In this document: positions 35,314 through 43,990 of the stretch, piece after piece
How positions within the stretch are numbered: position 1 is the stretch's first letter
How the letters are laid out: every line of letters begins with the position of its first letter
Assembly: GCA_937775265.1 (NCBI GenBank)
Contig: CALKBV010000013.1
Coordinates: 35,637-99,636, forward strand
DNA from: an uncultured Pseudomonadales bacterium
GTDB lineage: Bacteria; Pseudomonadota; Gammaproteobacteria; Pseudomonadales; Azotimanducaceae
Reading direction: 5' to 3'
DNA length: 64,000 nucleotides
Notes under the pieces: generated by a model
What the model was told of the DNA's origin: nothing
Seen by the model: the letters and a program-made list of their open reading frames with translations, nothing else
Databases searched by the model: none
Translations under genes and position numbers: made by a program

Positions 35314-36240
35314 ATGAATCAACTATCCATTTTAATCCGTCGTGAATTTTGGGAAAACCGGAATACATTCGTCCTGCTGCCCGCAATAACTACAGGGTTC
35401 TTGCTGCTAATGATGCTTCTCACTCTGTTGGTCTCAGCAACAAGCTCTGTCGATTTGAATGTTGAAATTCAGAGTAGTCAGGACATGGAGTTCTTAAACG
35501 ATTCGATGCAGGCAGATAATATCTATGCATTTGCTTTGTATCAGCTTGAGGGACGCTCTACCGAAGAACGGGTCCAGTATATTAACACTGGCTTGCAGGC
35601 GCTGGGGGGGCCTTTAATGGGTATCCTCTGGTTTGTCATGGTGTTCTATCTGTTGGATTCTTTGTATAGCGATCGTCGTGATCGCAGTATATTCTTCTGG
35701 AAATCGATGCCCGTATCGGATGCGATGACAGTCATCTCTAAACTGGTCACAGGTTTGTGGTTGGTTCCTCTGGTTTACCTTTTGGGTGTCGCGCTATTGC
35801 AGCTTGCGGCGATGGTGATGTTGAGTATCGCCACGCTAGGGACCGAAATCTCGATGGTCGAGACGGTCTGGGGACCCGCTTCACTTTTGTCTAATTGGAT
35901 TCAGTATTTAGGTGCGCTGCTGTTCTATAGCCTTTGGGCTTTGCCGTTTTTCGGCTGGCTAATCGCCGTGTCAGCCTATGCTAAGAGTGTGCCCCTCGTT
36001 TGGGTGGTGGGCGTGCCGCTGGCGATGACGGTTGTCGAGAGGGTTGTGGTCGATCAGCCACTGTTTGCTAGCTGGATGTGGGACCATATGATTCCAATCA
36101 GTTTTTTAAATATAGAGCAGTCAGTGGCAGGCAATATCGTGAATCTGCTGCTAAGCCTGCAGATGTTGTCAGCGGTGGTGGTGGGTGGTGTTCTGATTGC
36201 TATCGCGATTTGGCTAAGAGGTAAAGCGGACGAAATCTAA
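35314..36240 (+). CDS. ABC transporter permease
   Basis: A 308-residue membrane protein with about six transmembrane segments: one near 22-42, then after a periplasmic stretch near 105-120, 150-185, 200-225, 228-245 and 275-300. N-terminal IRREFWENRNTFVLLPAI is typical of ABC-2-type permeases beside YtrB-like ATPases. GGAGGAG before the ATG. Third gene of the GntR/ABC operon. Confidence 0.87.
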   Translation: MNQLSILIRREFWENRNTFVLLPAITTGFLLLMMLLTLLVSATSSVDLNVEIQSSQDMEFLNDSMQADNIYAFALYQLEGRSTEERVQYINTGLQALGGPLMGILWFVMVFYLLDSLYSDRRDRSIFFWKSMPVSDAMTVISKLVTGLWLVPLVYLLGVALLQLAAMVMLSIATLGTEISMVETVWGPASLLSNWIQYLGALLFYSLWALPFFGWLIAVSAYAKSVPLVWVVGVPLAMTVVERVVVDQPLFASWMWDHMIPISFLNIEQSVAGNIVNLLLSLQMLSAVVVGGVLIAIAIWLRGKADEI

Positions 36241-36337
36241 ATGACAGGGTTGGGTAGTAATGCTGGTCCTGTGTCCAGGATGTAGCGAATCGATACAAAC
36301 TGCTAAGATAATTTTTCGTCAACCGATGGGGCTTTCC

Positions 36338-37015
36338 ATGGAACTTTTAATAGTCGCTTGTCTTGCCTTTCTTGCGACACACCTGGGCATTTCAGGTACG
36401 CCGCTCCGCGCGATGCTGCGAAATTCCCTGGGTGAGTCTGCCTACCTTGGGGTCTATTCGTTACTTTCCTTCGGTTCACTTGGCGTCATGATTTATGGCT
36501 ATGCGCAGGTGCCTCACACGGATTTTAACTGGTACCCGAGTATCACCGCTTATAAGGTCGCGAAGGTTTTAATGTTGCTGTCCCTGGTGACGATCGTCAT
36601 GGGCGCCCTGGTAAAAAACCCAACAGCGGTCATGAGTGAGCAGGCGCTGGATAACGAAGTTTCCGGCCTGTTGAAGATAACGCGTCACCCGGTTCAATGG
36701 GGGATCTTGCTGTTTGCCTGCGGTCACCTGTTGGCTAATGGTGATACCGCCTCAATCCTCTTTTTTGGAACCTTTGTGCTTCTGTCCTTCTTTGGCATGC
36801 TATCGATGGACCAAAGGCGCCGACGGGAAACCGACCCCAAATGGCAAGCTTTCATGGAGAAAACGTCCATGATGCCATTTGTGGCGCTGGTCAGCGGTCG
36901 ATTGCGGTTTATATCGGATGACATTAACTGGATGGGTTTGATCGCTAGTTTTGCCCTGTATGGGGCATTTTACTGGCTGCACGATCTGGTGAGTGGTGGT
37001 GTAAGCTTGCTTTAG
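36338..37015 (+). CDS. NnrU-family membrane protein
   Basis: A 225-residue protein with about six transmembrane helices. ATHLGISGTPLRAMLRNSLGE, VYSLLSFGSLG and ITRHPVQWGILLFACGHLLANGD-type sequence match NnrU, a family related to isoprenylcysteine/steroid-modifying methyltransferases and first linked to nitrite/nitric-oxide metabolism. No denitrification genes are nearby, so that role is doubtful here. ATG 36338 has GGGG upstream; ATG 36326 is an alternative. Confidence 0.8.
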   Translation: MELLIVACLAFLATHLGISGTPLRAMLRNSLGESAYLGVYSLLSFGSLGVMIYGYAQVPHTDFNWYPSITAYKVAKVLMLLSLVTIVMGALVKNPTAVMSEQALDNEVSGLLKITRHPVQWGILLFACGHLLANGDTASILFFGTFVLLSFFGMLSMDQRRRRETDPKWQAFMEKTSMMPFVALVSGRLRFISDDINWMGLIASFALYGAFYWLHDLVSGGVSLL

Positions 37016-37018
37016 GGC

Positions 37019-37061
37019 AAGTGAGCAGCACTAATAGTGTGCTTGAGAATTAAGCTCACTT
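37019..37061 (+). terminator. Possible stem-loop terminator after nnrU
   Basis: AAGTGAGC at 37019-37026 pairs with GCTCACTT at 37054-37061 around a smaller AGCACT/AGTGTGCT hairpin, followed by TAAATTTTCT. The T tract is weak. Confidence 0.35.
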
Positions 37062-37107
37062 AAATTTTCTAGCCCGTGTAGAATGCGCCCTTTTTCACAG
37101 GATCCCC

Positions 37108-38286
37108 ATGCACAAGATTCGAACTATCAACAATATCTCCGAGAAAGGGTTGAGCAGATTTCCTGCTGATCACTACGAGCTCGGGGATGCCATCACTGAT
37201 CCTGAAGTCATTCTGGTTCGAAGCCAACAGCTAACCGACGACGACGCAGTGCCGTCTCTGCGAGCAGTTGGGCGAGCTGGTGCCGGTGTTAATAACATTC
37301 CGGTTGCGGATTACACCGACAAAGGCATCGTTGTGTTCAACACGCCCGGTGCCAATGCGAATGCCGTGAAAGAGCTGGTGATGGTCGGCCTGCTGCTATC
37401 GTGTCGCGGCATTATTCCTGGCATCGAATATGTAAACTCTCTGGGCGAACACAGTGACAAGGCTGAACTCAACAAGTTGGTTGAAAGCAGTAAGAAGCAA
37501 TACAAGGGACGCGAACTGAAAGGTAAGACCCTGGGTGTGCTTGGACTGGGTGCTATCGGATCCATGGTGGCGGATATGGCGCTCCAGATGGAGATGAATG
37601 TGGTGGGATATGATCCTGTGCTGTCAGTCGAAGCCGCATGGAGACTTTCCAGCAGGGTTGAGAAGATGGAAAGCCTGCAGATGTTGTTTAGTCGTTCAGA
37701 CATCATCAGCCTGCACGTGCCTGCAATCGATGCCACCCGCGGCATGATTAATTCAGAAGCCCTGTCCCAGTTCAGAGACGGTGCAGTACTCCTTAATTTT
37801 GCAAGAGAGGAAATCGTCAACAAGGACAATATTTCAGAGGCTCTCGATTCCGGGAAAATTTCCCAGTACATCTCTGACTTCCCAACCCCCGGGCTGATTG
37901 GCAAGCCTGGCGTGGTTTCAACGCCTCACCTGGGTGCGAGCACAGAAGAAGCCGAAGAAAACTGCGCCATGATGGTCGCCGACCAGGTCAGGGATTTTCT
38001 CGAGAACGGGAATATCAAGAACTCTGTGAACTTCCCCTCGGTAAATCTGGAGAGAACGGCAGGTTGTTTCCGGATAGCCATGGCCAACAGGAATGTTCCC
38101 CGAATACTGGGTAGCGTTCTTTCAATTCTCGCGGACAGGGATATCAACGTTGTCGACATGTTGAACAAGAGTCGTGAAGACGTCGCCTACAATCTGATCG
38201 ATATCCAGGCAGAGCCGTCTGAGGATCTGCTCGAAGAAATTCTTGCTATCGATGGTGTGATCAACGTGCGGGTGTTTGAAGGCTAG
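37108..38286 (+). CDS. serA: D-3-phosphoglycerate dehydrogenase
   Basis: A 392-residue D-2-hydroxyacid dehydrogenase that starts serine synthesis. The NAD site is LGVLGLGAIGSMVADMA; substrate and catalytic motifs are GRAGAGVNNIP, NTPGANANAVKE and PHLGASTEEAEENCA with the active-site His. An ACT domain forms the last 75 residues (VPRILGSVLSILADRDINVVD), giving the ACT-regulated form. A TAGAAT hexamer at 37079 may be part of its promoter. Convergent with mnmC with only ten bases between. Confidence 0.9.
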   Translation: MHKIRTINNISEKGLSRFPADHYELGDAITDPEVILVRSQQLTDDDAVPSLRAVGRAGAGVNNIPVADYTDKGIVVFNTPGANANAVKELVMVGLLLSCRGIIPGIEYVNSLGEHSDKAELNKLVESSKKQYKGRELKGKTLGVLGLGAIGSMVADMALQMEMNVVGYDPVLSVEAAWRLSSRVEKMESLQMLFSRSDIISLHVPAIDATRGMINSEALSQFRDGAVLLNFAREEIVNKDNISEALDSGKISQYISDFPTPGLIGKPGVVSTPHLGASTEEAEENCAMMVADQVRDFLENGNIKNSVNFPSVNLERTAGCFRIAMANRNVPRILGSVLSILADRDINVVDMLNKSREDVAYNLIDIQAEPSEDLLEEILAIDGVINVRVFEG

Positions 38287-38296
38287 CCGCGGATAC

Positions 38297-40054
38297 TTAT
38301 TCGTCAGGTTTACGATTTCTTATCGCAAACCGGGCAGGGGACATCAGTCTTTGTTCCTTAAGGCCGAGTGCTGCAGGTTCCTTGAGTATTTTGCTGACCA
38401 GATGCTCTGCTGCGAGTCGGGCATGTGTTGCGCCCCGCGATCCAAAGGCAGTGCAGTAGTGAAGACCATCCTGGTACTCATTAATCGCTGACAGCCGGTT
38501 GAATTCATGCAGTTTTTGCCAATCCGGTGCCTGTCCGACGATGGGGAACCTGTCCCGGGCAGCGGCACGAATACCATGCCAGGGCTCTGCGGAACTTTCG
38601 TCAAATTCAACCAGCTTCGCCGCGGCCTGGATCAACTCGTTGATTGAAGACCAGTTAACAGAGGCGTCCGCCTCGCGCTCGTAGGTACCACTGATAATTG
38701 AGCGCCCTTCGTAGGTGGGGAACACAGTTACATCGTTGTTGATGATCCGGGATAAGTCACCGGTTTTGACCGATACTGCATGGCCGCCGATCGCCCTGAC
38801 TTCCAGTTCATTAGGCAGCAATTCCCTGTTGAACCCGGTGGCCAGTATCAAATGGTCTGAACTGGAGGTGACGTTATCACCCTCAAGACATTGCCACTGC
38901 CCGTCGTGCTGGATACTGCCTATCTGCGCGCGGGTAGACTGGTCGATTATTGATCGTTTAGTTTCCTCGAACGCCAGCCAGCCAGCCTCGTGCATGACCA
39001 TCCTGTTATCCATGAATTCAATAATCTCATCTGGGAATTGCGCGGCAATTTGTTGCAGCCGCGTTATCTCGTCATCATTCTGGCCCCAGCGGTGAACGCC
39101 TGTTTTGTAAAAACCGGGCGCGGATTGCATGTAGTGACAGGCGGCGAACGAGAACCGGTAGCGGGGTTCGGAGGCAAGGGCGAGTTGGGGCATAACGGCT
39201 AGCTGCGGGATGGTCGAAGGTCCCGGATCTCCGCCATCGATGATCTGAAACTCGATACCGCGGCGGGTTAAGGCTTCTGCGCAAAAAATCCCCGCAAGGC
39301 CCGCGCCGATGATAGTGATGGAGTCTCTGCACGATTCCAATGGCCGCCAGGTACCGGGACGCTTTGCGCTCAGCATTTCACTTTTCCTGCCGAACCCGTC
39401 GATTTTTCGTGTTGTGAATCCAGCGTATTCAAGGCCTCGCCGGACACCGCCGGCCGCAGAATAGGTTGCAACTTCTGCACCGTGACGGCTACGGGAGAAC
39501 ATTTTTCGATAGAGTGCGGGCTGCCACATGGCCTGGTTCTTTGACGGAGCAAAACCGTCCAGGAACCACAGGTCCACCTGGGCATCTAGATTGCCGAGCG
39601 CATCGTCTATATCGTCGAATATCAGTAGCAGGCGTACATTGTGTGAAAGCCAGATGACATGCTGGCCGCGATAAGGGTGAGGGTATTGTGCCAGTAGGGA
39701 TTCGTGTGATGAAAATTCAAACTTTGACAGCAGCCGGGCCAGATCCTGCTTCCTGACCGGATGCTTCTCGATTGAAATGAAATTAAGACGACAGTCTGGT
39801 GGCAGGTCGCGCCACATATCTGCCGTTAGCAAACAGTTGATCCCGAAACCGAATCCCAGTTCGCACACCGTTATCGTTGAACCCGGCTTGCACTGCCGGG
39901 CCATAGTGCGGGCAGGGTCGACGAACACGGCCTGTTTTTCGCTCAGCGGCGAGTCAGCATGGCTGCTCCAGTAAATGTCCTGATAAGTCTCGGAAAAAGG
40001 GGTTTCGTCATGCCATGCAAGTTCCGCGGGGTCAACGAAGTAACTGTCAGCCAT
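38297..40054 (-). CDS. mnmC: Bifunctional tRNA U34 modification enzyme MnmC
   Basis: A 585-residue fusion. The N-terminal methyltransferase domain (CELGFGFGINCLLTA, LWFLDGFAPSKNQAMW) and the C-terminal FAD oxidoreductase domain (ITIIGAGLAGIFCAEALTRRG, RAAARDRFPIVGQ, FGSRGATHARLAAEHL) make mnm5s2U34 in tRNA from cmnm5s2U. It is shorter than E. coli MnmC (668) but both domains look complete. Last gene of the nine-gene minus-strand operon; three bases from sseA. Confidence 0.95.
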   Translation of the reverse strand: MADSYFVDPAELAWHDETPFSETYQDIYWSSHADSPLSEKQAVFVDPARTMARQCKPGSTITVCELGFGFGINCLLTADMWRDLPPDCRLNFISIEKHPVRKQDLARLLSKFEFSSHESLLAQYPHPYRGQHVIWLSHNVRLLLIFDDIDDALGNLDAQVDLWFLDGFAPSKNQAMWQPALYRKMFSRSRHGAEVATYSAAGGVRRGLEYAGFTTRKIDGFGRKSEMLSAKRPGTWRPLESCRDSITIIGAGLAGIFCAEALTRRGIEFQIIDGGDPGPSTIPQLAVMPQLALASEPRYRFSFAACHYMQSAPGFYKTGVHRWGQNDDEITRLQQIAAQFPDEIIEFMDNRMVMHEAGWLAFEETKRSIIDQSTRAQIGSIQHDGQWQCLEGDNVTSSSDHLILATGFNRELLPNELEVRAIGGHAVSVKTGDLSRIINNDVTVFPTYEGRSIISGTYEREADASVNWSSINELIQAAAKLVEFDESSAEPWHGIRAAARDRFPIVGQAPDWQKLHEFNRLSAINEYQDGLHYCTAFGSRGATHARLAAEHLVSKILKEPAALGLKEQRLMSPARFAIRNRKPDE

Positions 40055-40056
40055 TG

Positions 40057-40881
40057 TTAAGCGGTTTCAATCGGTCGATCAGGATCCGTAATCCATTCAC
40101 TCCACGAACCGGCATACAGAGCAGGTTCAGGATAACCGGCGATGAGAAGCGCCAGCACATTATGAATGGCAGTGACACCTGATCCGCAGTAACACACCAG
40201 GGGCGAGTCCGATGCCAGGTCGAGGTTTTCAAATCGTTGCTTCAGTACCGACGCGGGCTTGAAGTAACCCTCTGATATGTTGTCAGAAAATGGTACGGAA
40301 ATAGCGCCAGGAATATGACCGGCAACCGGATCTATCGGTTCAATCTCGCCGCGATATCTTGCGCTGTCGCGTGCATCGAGAAGCGTGTTCGATGACCCCA
40401 GGACGTCTGCAACGTGGCAGATGTTTGTCAGCTCAGGCTTTAAGGCAAAGTGACCTTGTGGGAAGGTCGACTGGACGGTTGAAACCGGGTGTCCTTGCTG
40501 GATCCAGCCATCCAGACCACCGTCCAGGACAAAGACTTCATCATGACCCAGCCAGCGGCAAAGCCACCAGAGCCGGGCGGCAAATGCGCCGTTATTCTGG
40601 TCGTAACAAATGATTCGTGTTGCGGGGTTGATTCCCCACTGCTGAAACTGGTCAGCGAGAACTTCTCTTTCAGGCAGGGGATGCCTGCCCCCGACGCCCG
40701 GAGCGGCGGCCAGATGCTGGTCCAGGTCCGCGTGTTGTGCTCCGGGTATGTGCCCAACGTCGAAATCTTTTTTACCCTGGGTCAGGTTGCCCAGGTGGGA
40801 TCTGCAGTCGAACACCATAGCGTGGCTGTCGCTGGCTAATGTTTCAAGGGCCAATGTTTCCAGGGAAATTAACAGGCCCAT
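40057..40881 (-). CDS. sseA: 3-mercaptopyruvate/thiosulfate sulfurtransferase
   Basis: A 274-residue two-domain rhodanese. The inactive N-terminal domain has FDCRSHLG and GHIPGAQHADLD; the active C-terminal domain has LLDARDSARYRGE and the loop CGSGVTA with C232, the mercaptopyruvate-type sequence. It transfers sulfur from mercaptopyruvate to a thiol acceptor. The N-terminus holds a 15-base tandem duplication (LETLA-LETLA). The ATG directly follows the upstream stop. Confidence 0.9.
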   Translation of the reverse strand: MGLLISLETLALETLASDSHAMVFDCRSHLGNLTQGKKDFDVGHIPGAQHADLDQHLAAAPGVGGRHPLPEREVLADQFQQWGINPATRIICYDQNNGAFAARLWWLCRWLGHDEVFVLDGGLDGWIQQGHPVSTVQSTFPQGHFALKPELTNICHVADVLGSSNTLLDARDSARYRGEIEPIDPVAGHIPGAISVPFSDNISEGYFKPASVLKQRFENLDLASDSPLVCYCGSGVTAIHNVLALLIAGYPEPALYAGSWSEWITDPDRPIETA

Positions 40882-41226
40882 TCAGCCCCCCGCCAGCTTC
40901 ACGGCGAAGCCGCGCTGCTCAAGCAGTTCTTTAAGAAGAGGTCGTTTGTCTCCCTGGATCAGGATACTGGCGCCTTCAACCGAGCCGCCCACGCCGCATT
41001 TTCTTTTCAGTTCGCCGGCGAGTTTTTTGAGTTCCGGTGCCGACAATGGAATACCGGTGATGAGGGTAACGGGTTTGCCATTTCGGCCCTTGGTTTGTCG
41101 CTGGAGTCGAACGATACCATCACCATCCGGTTGAAGGGGTTGGCATTGGCATGATTTCACGGCTTGTCTGCAATTAGGGCAGAGTTGTCCCTGATCAGTA
41201 GAATAGACGGTGCGCTGCTTGCTCAT
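40882..41226 (-). CDS. SUI1/eIF1-like translation factor, YciH family
   Basis: A 114-residue protein. A cysteine pair region near the N-terminus (LCPNCRQAVKSCQC) is followed by the SUI1 domain (LQRQTKGRNGKPVTLITGI, LKKLAGELKRKCGVGGSVEG, ILIQGDKR). Bacterial YciH can affect start-codon fidelity in vitro; its role in the cell is unclear. Its start overlaps the upstream stop (ATGA), and its own stop touches sseA. Confidence 0.92.
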   Translation of the reverse strand: MSKQRTVYSTDQGQLCPNCRQAVKSCQCQPLQPDGDGIVRLQRQTKGRNGKPVTLITGIPLSAPELKKLAGELKRKCGVGGSVEGASILIQGDKRPLLKELLEQRGFAVKLAGG

Positions 41227-41657
41227 TCGGAATAGATGAAGACCGAGAGAACCTCTTCCTGTCGAACCAGCATACAAAAATGAACTAAGTTAAACAGGAA
41301 CCTGGCGAGCACTTCCTGTAAATCACTGGCTTCCATATTCAGTGCTGACATTTCGCCAGTTTGCGACCAGTTGAGTGCGATGCCATCGATGTCGTCTTCT
41401 TCGACTTCAGCCAGCCGTTCGGTGATGGTGAAGTCCAGCTTGAAGACCCAGGGGCCTTCGGGGCCATATTCCAGCACCAGCTGTTCCATGGATTGAGCTT
41501 CGTCAAAGAAGATACCCATCAGCAAGGCATAGAGCAAAACTCTCATTTCGGAGTCTATGCCTTCGCTTGGCATACAGGGGAAATTGTCCGCAGGGTTTTC
41601 GTCAATTTCCAGTGACAATACCTGTTTCTCAACGCCAAGCAGCATAATGTCAGGCAT
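41223..41657 (-). CDS. Uncharacterised acidic protein
   Basis: I do not recognise this 144-residue protein. It is rich in Glu and Asp (for example EVEEDDIDGIALNWS), has no signal peptide or clear membrane helix, and shows two hydrophobic helical stretches, MRVLLYALLMGIFF near residues 38-51 and LARFLFNLVHFCMLV near 116-130. AGGAGG lies before the ATG, and the stop overlaps the SUI1-like gene, so it is a real translated gene in the operon. A small adaptor or chaperone-like protein is possible, but nothing in the sequence proves it. Confidence 0.65.
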   Translation of the reverse strand: MPDIMLLGVEKQVLSLEIDENPADNFPCMPSEGIDSEMRVLLYALLMGIFFDEAQSMEQLVLEYGPEGPWVFKLDFTITERLAEVEEDDIDGIALNWSQTGEMSALNMEASDLQEVLARFLFNLVHFCMLVRQEEVLSVFIYSE

Positions 41658-41671
41658 TGTGGGCGCGCCTC

Positions 41672-42010
41672 CTAGGCGGGTGAGACCTCGTCCGCCTGCA
41701 AACCCTTGTCCCCGTCAGTGACGACGAATGAAACACGTTGTCCTTCTTCGATGGCGCGACGACCCGAGCCTTCAATGTTACGGAAGTGGACAAAGACGTC
41801 ATCGCCTGCATCCCGGGTGATAAATCCGTAGCCTTTTCGAACGTTGAACCACTTTACGGTGCCCGTCTCGCGGTCGGATGAGCTGTAGCTGCTTTCACTT
41901 TCACTTTCACTGGAACTGCCGCCGCCTATGAGTTGGGAAGCAAGCGATGTGGCTATAAACAGAAGAAGCAGGCTGATTTCCGACAGGTTGCCAGGAATCT
42001 GATATGCCAT
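41672..42010 (-). CDS. Membrane-anchored cold-shock-domain protein
   Basis: 112 residues: a hydrophobic N-terminal segment (residues 10-28, ISLLLLFIATSLASQLIGG), a serine/glutamate linker, then a cold-shock domain with TGTVKWFNVRKGYGFIT (RNP1) and DVFVHFRNIE (RNP2). It should bind single-stranded RNA or DNA close to the membrane. The ATG has a poor ribosome site, and an open frame shifted by one base upstream encodes another hydrophobic segment, so the N-terminus may be wrong (see the overlapping entry). Confidence 0.82.
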   Translation of the reverse strand: MAYQIPGNLSEISLLLLFIATSLASQLIGGGSSSESESESSYSSSDRETGTVKWFNVRKGYGFITRDAGDDVFVHFRNIEGSGRRAIEEGQRVSFVVTDGDKGLQADEVSPA

Positions 42011-42125
42011 CTTTTAGGGTTAATTCACTAATAGCGTATGCAATGAGGCCAATGACAATGGAGATGGCGATTTTTTTTATAATGGGCATGATGATCTTGG
42101 GGGTTAGCTTTGGAGCGCACATCAT
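41907..42125 (-). CDS. Possible small membrane ORF overlapping the cold-shock gene start
   Basis: A 72-codon frame (ATG 42125; second start ATG 42089, MPIIKKIAISIVIGLIAYAIS) fills most of the 164-base gap between pdxJ and the cold-shock gene, in an operon where other gaps are near zero. It has one clear membrane helix with a basic N-terminus. Its 3' part overlaps the cold-shock gene in another frame and looks random. It may be a separate small protein or the true 5' end of the cold-shock gene cut off by a frameshift. Confidence 0.3.
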   Translation of the reverse strand: MMCAPKLTPKIIMPIIKKIAISIVIGLIAYAISELTLKDGISDSWQPVGNQPASSVYSHIACFPTHRRRQFQ

Positions 42126-42174
42126 ACTGATTCACAGTGGGAAGGGAAATATCGAGACTTGCGGCTGGAAGCAT

Positions 42175-42945
42175 TTAAGCGATGGAGTTCAGGATTTCTC
42201 GATACCTGGAGACGGTTTCAGATAGGCCTATCCACAGCGCATCGGTAATGATTGCGTGTCCTATAGAGACCTCTGCTACGTCAGGAACCTCACGGCAGAA
42301 CCTGGCGAGGTTATCCTGGTTCAGGTCATGCCCGGCGTTGATACCAAGCCCAAGTGATACAGCCAGGGTCCCTGCGTCGATGAAGGTTTGCAGGATGTTA
42401 TTCGACTCCGGCGAGCTGTACTGGTCTGCATAGGGTCCGGTATAGAACTCAACGCGATCCGTACCCAGATGGCTTGCCAGCCTGAGTTGCTCATGGTCTG
42501 GGTCCATAAAACAGCTGACCCGTATGTTGTCGGCCTTGAGTTTTGCCACAAGCGGTTTGAGGCGATTTGATTCCCCGGTGAGATTCCATCCGTGATCGGA
42601 GGTCAGCTGGATTGGGTCATCAGGTACCAGTGTGCACTGGTCAGGTTTTACCGCGTCAACCAGGGTCATAAAACCGGGATAGCCGTTTTCTTCGGGCCCT
42701 GCGTAGGGATTGCCTTCAATATTGAATTCGATGTCCGAGTAGTCAGGCCTGGTGAGCAACTCCGCAAGGTCGTAGACATCGGAAGGGCGGATATGGCGCA
42801 TATCGGGTCTTGGATGAACCGTAATGCCTTGCGCGCCTGCTTTGATGCAGGTCACTGCGGCTTCAACAACACTGGGTATGGTTGTTTCCCGCGAATTCCG
42901 AAGCAGTGCAATCTTGTTCAAGTTGACCGACAGGACAGTACTCAT
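42175..42945 (-). CDS. pdxJ: Pyridoxine 5'-phosphate synthase
   Basis: A 256-residue TIM-barrel enzyme that makes pyridoxine phosphate from deoxyxylulose phosphate and amino-acetone phosphate. VNLNKIALLRNSR, GAQGITVHPRPDMRHI, DIEFNIEGNP, CTLVPDDP, RVEFYTGPYAD and LGINAGHDLN cover the family motifs. Wording such as LSVNLNKIALLRNSR and HPRPDMRHIRPSDVYDL is closer to the Bacteroidetes-like branch than to E. coli PdxJ. The ATG overlaps the upstream stop. Confidence 0.92.
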   Translation of the reverse strand: MSTVLSVNLNKIALLRNSRETTIPSVVEAAVTCIKAGAQGITVHPRPDMRHIRPSDVYDLAELLTRPDYSDIEFNIEGNPYAGPEENGYPGFMTLVDAVKPDQCTLVPDDPIQLTSDHGWNLTGESNRLKPLVAKLKADNIRVSCFMDPDHEQLRLASHLGTDRVEFYTGPYADQYSSPESNNILQTFIDAGTLAVSLGLGINAGHDLNQDNLARFCREVPDVAEVSIGHAIITDALWIGLSETVSRYREILNSIA

Positions 42946-43673
42946 AACCAACCACCGTTATAACGCTTGTGATAAACCCTTCGGCCGAGCCAGAATCCAA
43001 ACAGAAGTCCAATCAACACCGCGCCGGCTCCGCGAAGGAACCATTGCTGCGCGCGATTATCCGAAAGAGCGTCGGTTAATTCGTTCAGGTCGTTGATCTC
43101 TTGGAGCAAGACATCTCGTTCTTCACTCAGTTGTTTGTTTTGTTCATCGATGGCAATAACGTTGCTTGAAAGTATGGTAATTGTTGCCAGGTCTTCAACC
43201 AGGCGGGCGTTCTGGTCTGCCAGGTTTTCCTGTTCCCTGGTCAGGGTTTCTTTTACTTCCTTGGCCTCTCTCAGACTGAGCAACGTCTGCTGGTGTTGTG
43301 TGTCGAGTGACCGCATCTCGGATTTCACTTCATCTAGTTGTGTGCTGGCGATGGGTTCGTCGACCAGGTATTGGGTCTGCAGCCAGCCTTCAAGGCCATC
43401 AGCTGTCCGTACTAACGTAAAGCCGGTTTGTTCATCGATTTGGAGGCGTTCGAGTGGTGTGCCGCTCTTAATGCCGCGATGAATAATCCTGTGCTTTATT
43501 GACTCGCCGCCGCGCAAGGGCACGTAAAGAGTGTCGCGTATGTAAACCTCGTCAGCAAACGAGAACTGGCTGACAGCCAGTAATGCCGTACCGACCAATA
43601 GATAGGCTGCCAACAGATAGCCCATCAGCAAATGGATCGGAAATACCCCGGTGAAGGTTGGCCTTGGCAACAT
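42942..43673 (-). CDS. TIGR04211-type SH3 and coiled-coil membrane protein
   Basis: 243 residues: a signal-like hydrophobic segment (about residues 16-36), a periplasmic bacterial SH3 domain (FADEVYIRDTLYVPLRGG, GFTLVRTADGLEGWLQTQYL), a coiled coil (residues about 110-195, rich in Glu, Gln, Leu), and a C-terminal membrane helix (GAGAVLIGLLFGFWLGRRVY). This is the YgiM-like architecture, thought to act at the cell envelope. The stop overlaps pdxJ. Confidence 0.85.
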   Translation of the reverse strand: MLPRPTFTGVFPIHLLMGYLLAAYLLVGTALLAVSQFSFADEVYIRDTLYVPLRGGESIKHRIIHRGIKSGTPLERLQIDEQTGFTLVRTADGLEGWLQTQYLVDEPIASTQLDEVKSEMRSLDTQHQQTLLSLREAKEVKETLTREQENLADQNARLVEDLATITILSSNVIAIDEQNKQLSEERDVLLQEINDLNELTDALSDNRAQQWFLRGAGAVLIGLLFGFWLGRRVYHKRYNGGWL

Positions 43674-43674
43674 C

Positions 43675-43974
43675 TTAGGGAAAAACTTTTTTGAAAGGCT
43701 TAACGCTTACCCGGGCGTAAACTCCGGCAGCCACATAAGGGTCTGCATTCGCCCATGTTTGGGCCTCTTCCAGGCTGCTGAATTCGGCTACCACCAGACT
43801 GCCCGTAAAGCCTGCTTCACCGGGATCCTCTGTATCGACGGCGGGATGAGGTCCAGCAACGATAATTCTGCCTTCGTCTACCAGGTCCTGGATCCGTTCC
43901 AGGTGGGCCGGTCTGACACTCTTGCGTTTCTCAAGGCTGTTGCTGTTGTCTTTGCTGATGATGGCATAGAGCAT
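43675..43974 (-). CDS. yciI: YciI family protein
   Basis: A 99-residue dimeric alpha/beta-barrel protein: [42 protein letters not shown] core with the conserved His, and [22 protein letters not shown]. Function unknown; related to muconolactone isomerase-like folds. GGAG eight bases before ATG 43974. It sits directly after yciB, as in E. coli. Confidence 0.92.
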   Translation of the reverse strand: MLYAIISKDNSNSLEKRKSVRPAHLERIQDLVDEGRIIVAGPHPAVDTEDPGEAGFTGSLVVAEFSSLEEAQTWANADPYVAAGVYARVSVKPFKKVFP

Positions 43975-43990
43975 TATTGGTTCTCCGTAT

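Noticed and set aside
42004..42225. Plus-strand 73-codon frame with a hydrophobic stretch
   Set aside because: It is antisense to the minus-strand operon and crosses the pdxJ end; the reverse frame explains its hydrophobicity.
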